This document shows positions 62,541 to 64,000 of a DNA stretch of 64,000 bases, piece by piece. The stretch lies in contig NZ_FO082820.1 in the NCBI RefSeq assembly GCF_000967425.1, forward strand, positions 2,666,001 to 2,730,000, in the 5' to 3' direction. The DNA is from Pseudorhizobium banfieldiae (GTDB lineage Bacteria; Pseudomonadota; Alphaproteobacteria; Rhizobiales; Rhizobiaceae). Made by a program: the position numbers and the translations under genes. Positions within the stretch are counted from its first letter, which is position 1. Each line of letters begins with the position of its first letter. The notes beneath the pieces are model-generated. The model did no database searches and had not been told where the DNA came from. It was given only the letters and a program-made list of their open reading frames with translations.

Positions 62541-63593
62541 TTACAGGCCCAGCATCCGGCGGTTTGCGGCTTCGTCCGTGCCGCCGGCGGCAAAGTCGTC
62601 GAACGCCTTCTCCGTGACCCGGATGATGTGCGCCTTGACGAACTCCGCACCCTCGCGCGCGCCGTCTTCGGAATTCTTCAGCGCGCATTCCCACTCGACC
62701 ACAGCCCAGCCGTCGAAGTCGTTGGCGGTGAGCTTGGAGAAGACAGCGCCGAAATCGACCTGCCCGTCACCCAGCGACCGGAAGCGGCCGGCACGCTGCA
62801 CCCAGCCCTGGTAGCCGCCATAAACACCCTGCCGCCCCGTTGGATTGAACTCCGCGTCCTTGACGTGGAACATCTTGATCCGGTCCTTGTAGATGTCGAT
62901 GTTGTCCAGATAGTCCAGGCACTGCAGCACGTAGTGCGACGGGTCATAGAGCATGTTGGCGCGTGGGTGGTTCTTCACCCGCTCGAGGAACATCTCGAAG
63001 GTGACGCCGTCATGCAGGTCCTCGCCCGGATGGATCTCGTAGCAGACATCGACGCCGCAGGAGTCGGCATGGTCGAGGATCGGCGTCCAGCGGCGGGCAA
63101 GCTCCTCGAAGGCGGTTTCGATGAGGCCGGCGGGGCGCTGCGGCCAAGGGTAGATGAAGGGCCAGGCGAGCGCGCCGGAGAAGGTTGCATGCGCCTTGAT
63201 GCCGAGGTGCTTGGACGCCGAAAGAGCCATCTTGACCTGGTTGACCGCCCATTCCTGCCGCGCCTTCGGATTGCCCCGGACTTCCGGAGCTGCGAAGCCG
63301 TCAAAGGCTTCGTCATAGGCCGGGTGTACGGCAACCAGTTGGCCCTGAAGGTGGGTGGAAAGTTCCGTCACCTCGATCCCGTTCTGGCGGGCGACGCCGG
63401 CGAATTCGTCGCAGTAATCCTTGGATTCAGCCGCCTTCTTCAGATCGATGAGCTGGGCGGCCCAGGTCGGCACCTGCACGCCGACATAACCCTTTTCGGC
63501 CGCCCACTTGGTGATCGCGTCCCAGGAGTTGAACGGCGCCTCGTCGCCAGCGAACTGGCCGAGGAAAATGGCCGGTCCCTTGATGGTCTTCAT
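62541..63593 (-). CDS. Sugar phosphate isomerase/epimerase (xylose isomerase-like TIM barrel)
   Basis: A 350-residue TIM-barrel protein of the AP endonuclease 2/xylose isomerase superfamily. Metal-site stretches are VCYEIHPGEDLHD (Glu and His), MLYDPSHYVLQ (Asp and His) and IKMFHVKDAEFN (His, Asp), the usual divalent-metal ligands. Relatives include inosose or sugar-acid epimerases. It is between the binding-protein gene and the Gfo/Idh/MocA gene, which points to stepwise breakdown of the imported sugar. ATG 63593 has AAGGAG upstream. Confidence 0.88.
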   Translation of the reverse strand: MKTIKGPAIFLGQFAGDEAPFNSWDAITKWAAEKGYVGVQVPTWAAQLIDLKKAAESKDYCDEFAGVARQNGIEVTELSTHLQGQLVAVHPAYDEAFDGFAAPEVRGNPKARQEWAVNQVKMALSASKHLGIKAHATFSGALAWPFIYPWPQRPAGLIETAFEELARRWTPILDHADSCGVDVCYEIHPGEDLHDGVTFEMFLERVKNHPRANMLYDPSHYVLQCLDYLDNIDIYKDRIKMFHVKDAEFNPTGRQGVYGGYQGWVQRAGRFRSLGDGQVDFGAVFSKLTANDFDGWAVVEWECALKNSEDGAREGAEFVKAHIIRVTEKAFDDFAAGGTDEAANRRMLGL

Positions 63594-63632
63594 GAGCTTG
63601 CTCCTTCGATGATCTCTCGGTGTGGCGGACAT

Positions 63633-63664
63633 GAAAAAGGCGCGCGCCATGGAAAGCGCGCGCC
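63633..63664 (-). terminator. Terminator-like hairpin after the sugar-binding protein gene
   Basis: GGCGCGCGC (63639-63647) and GCGCGCGCC (63656-63664) form a perfect 9-bp stem; on the minus strand a TTTTT run follows. It lies 9 bases after the binding-protein stop and before the epimerase gene, so it probably lets only part of the transcripts pass into the enzymes, as is common after highly expressed binding-protein genes. Confidence 0.85.
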
Positions 63665-63673
63665 GCTGGTTGA

Positions 63674-64000
63674 TCAGAACGGCGAATCCGGGAAGTAGAA
63701 CTGCTCCGCGTTGTCCTTGGTGACGAGCGTCGCATCGAGGATGTACTCGCCGTTCACCGGAACCTGGTCGAGCAAGCCGTCGGCGGTAAGCTGCATCGCG
63801 GTTGCGATCATCGCCGGCGGATAGAGCACGTCGACCGGCACCATCTTGTCGCCATCCATGACTCGCTTGACCATGTCCTTGGAGCCGGCACCACCGACCA
63901 CATACTGGATATCCGTGCGGCCGGACTGCTCGATCGCTTCAAGGATACCGACGACCATGTCGTCGTCCTGCGCCCAGACCACGTCGATCTTCGGATACTT
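63674..64000 (-). CDS. Sugar ABC transporter substrate-binding protein (ribose type), 5' part outside window
   Basis: The C-terminal 108 residues of a periplasmic binding protein of the RbsB/peripla_BP_4 type. VVWAQDDDMVVGILEAIEQSG matches the typical 'AxNDxMALGAxxAL' helix of ribose-type receptors, in which the Asp contacts the sugar. IVGGAGSKDMV-type stretch reads YVVGGAGSKDMVKRVMDG. It continues over the right edge. The downstream epimerase and dehydrogenase genes suggest it feeds the same pathway; the sugar is unknown. Confidence 0.85.
   Translation of the reverse strand, partial: KYPKIDVVWAQDDDMVVGILEAIEQSGRTDIQYVVGGAGSKDMVKRVMDGDKMVPVDVLYPPAMIATAMQLTADGLLDQVPVNGEYILDATLVTKDNAEQFYFPDSPF

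Overview
The window is chromosomal DNA from an alphaproteobacterium, most likely a member of the Rhizobiaceae (Rhizobium, Agrobacterium, Ensifer or Shinella type). The evidence is: a dense high-GC coding style; a glycogen operon in the order glgB-glgC-glgA-pgm-glgX; a four-gene sarcosine oxidase operon soxBDAG; a proton-translocating transhydrogenase split into pntAA, pntAB and pntB with an aa3 oxidase subunit IV gene in front; an Agrobacterium-type GH1 beta-glucosidase; and an ornithine decarboxylase with a long structured leader. I see no tRNA, rRNA, insertion sequence, prophage or CRISPR array. The species is not determined.

Layout. 1-8549: glycogen synthesis and debranching (glgB cut by the window edge, glgC, glgA, pgm, a GFA-family gene, glgX). 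8593-10382: a MaoC-type hydratase and a cyclopropane fatty acid synthase. 10398-15525 (minus): heterotetrameric sarcosine oxidase. 15654-18859: a small lipoprotein, rpsU, a TPR lipoprotein and a luciferase-like oxidoreductase. 19054-21593 (minus): TRAP membrane subunits DctM and DctQ; the likely matching binding protein lies at 28893-29999. Between them are a GGDEF/EAL protein, a FeeM-like acyltransferase with a perfect CtrA box, and the transhydrogenase cluster. 30286-35284: an amidohydrolase, a hydroxyacid dehydrogenase with a LacI regulator, a MarR regulator, a creatininase-family protein and a VapBC toxin-antitoxin pair.

35402-38191 is a tightly overlapping trio: a COG0523 metallochaperone GTPase with a very His-rich loop, a WD40 protein and a methyltransferase-like protein. 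It is followed by a 404-base gene-free spacer rich in inverted repeats. 38596-45608 holds single metabolic and regulatory genes. 45704-47381 holds ornithine decarboxylase (minus) and its leader, in which a 25-codon reading frame ends inside mutually exclusive stems. This resembles translation-controlled attenuation and is the most interesting regulatory structure I found. 47382-51707: a LysR regulator, a DUF1007-NicO metal exporter pair, an acetyltransferase and a TerB/DUF533-like protein. 51782-57586: KDPG aldolase, split CYTH and CHAD genes, trhO, and the methionine importer metNIQ with a short reading frame coupled to metN. 57871-64000: an EAL protein, beta-glucosidase with a perfect palindromic operator, an HWE histidine kinase, and a sugar-catabolism operon that runs off the right edge.

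Much of the window serves carbon storage and carbon or nitrogen scavenging (glycogen, sarcosine, organic acids by TRAP, beta-glucosides, sugars by ABC transporter, methionine). All functions were read from the sequence by eye and none was confirmed by database search.
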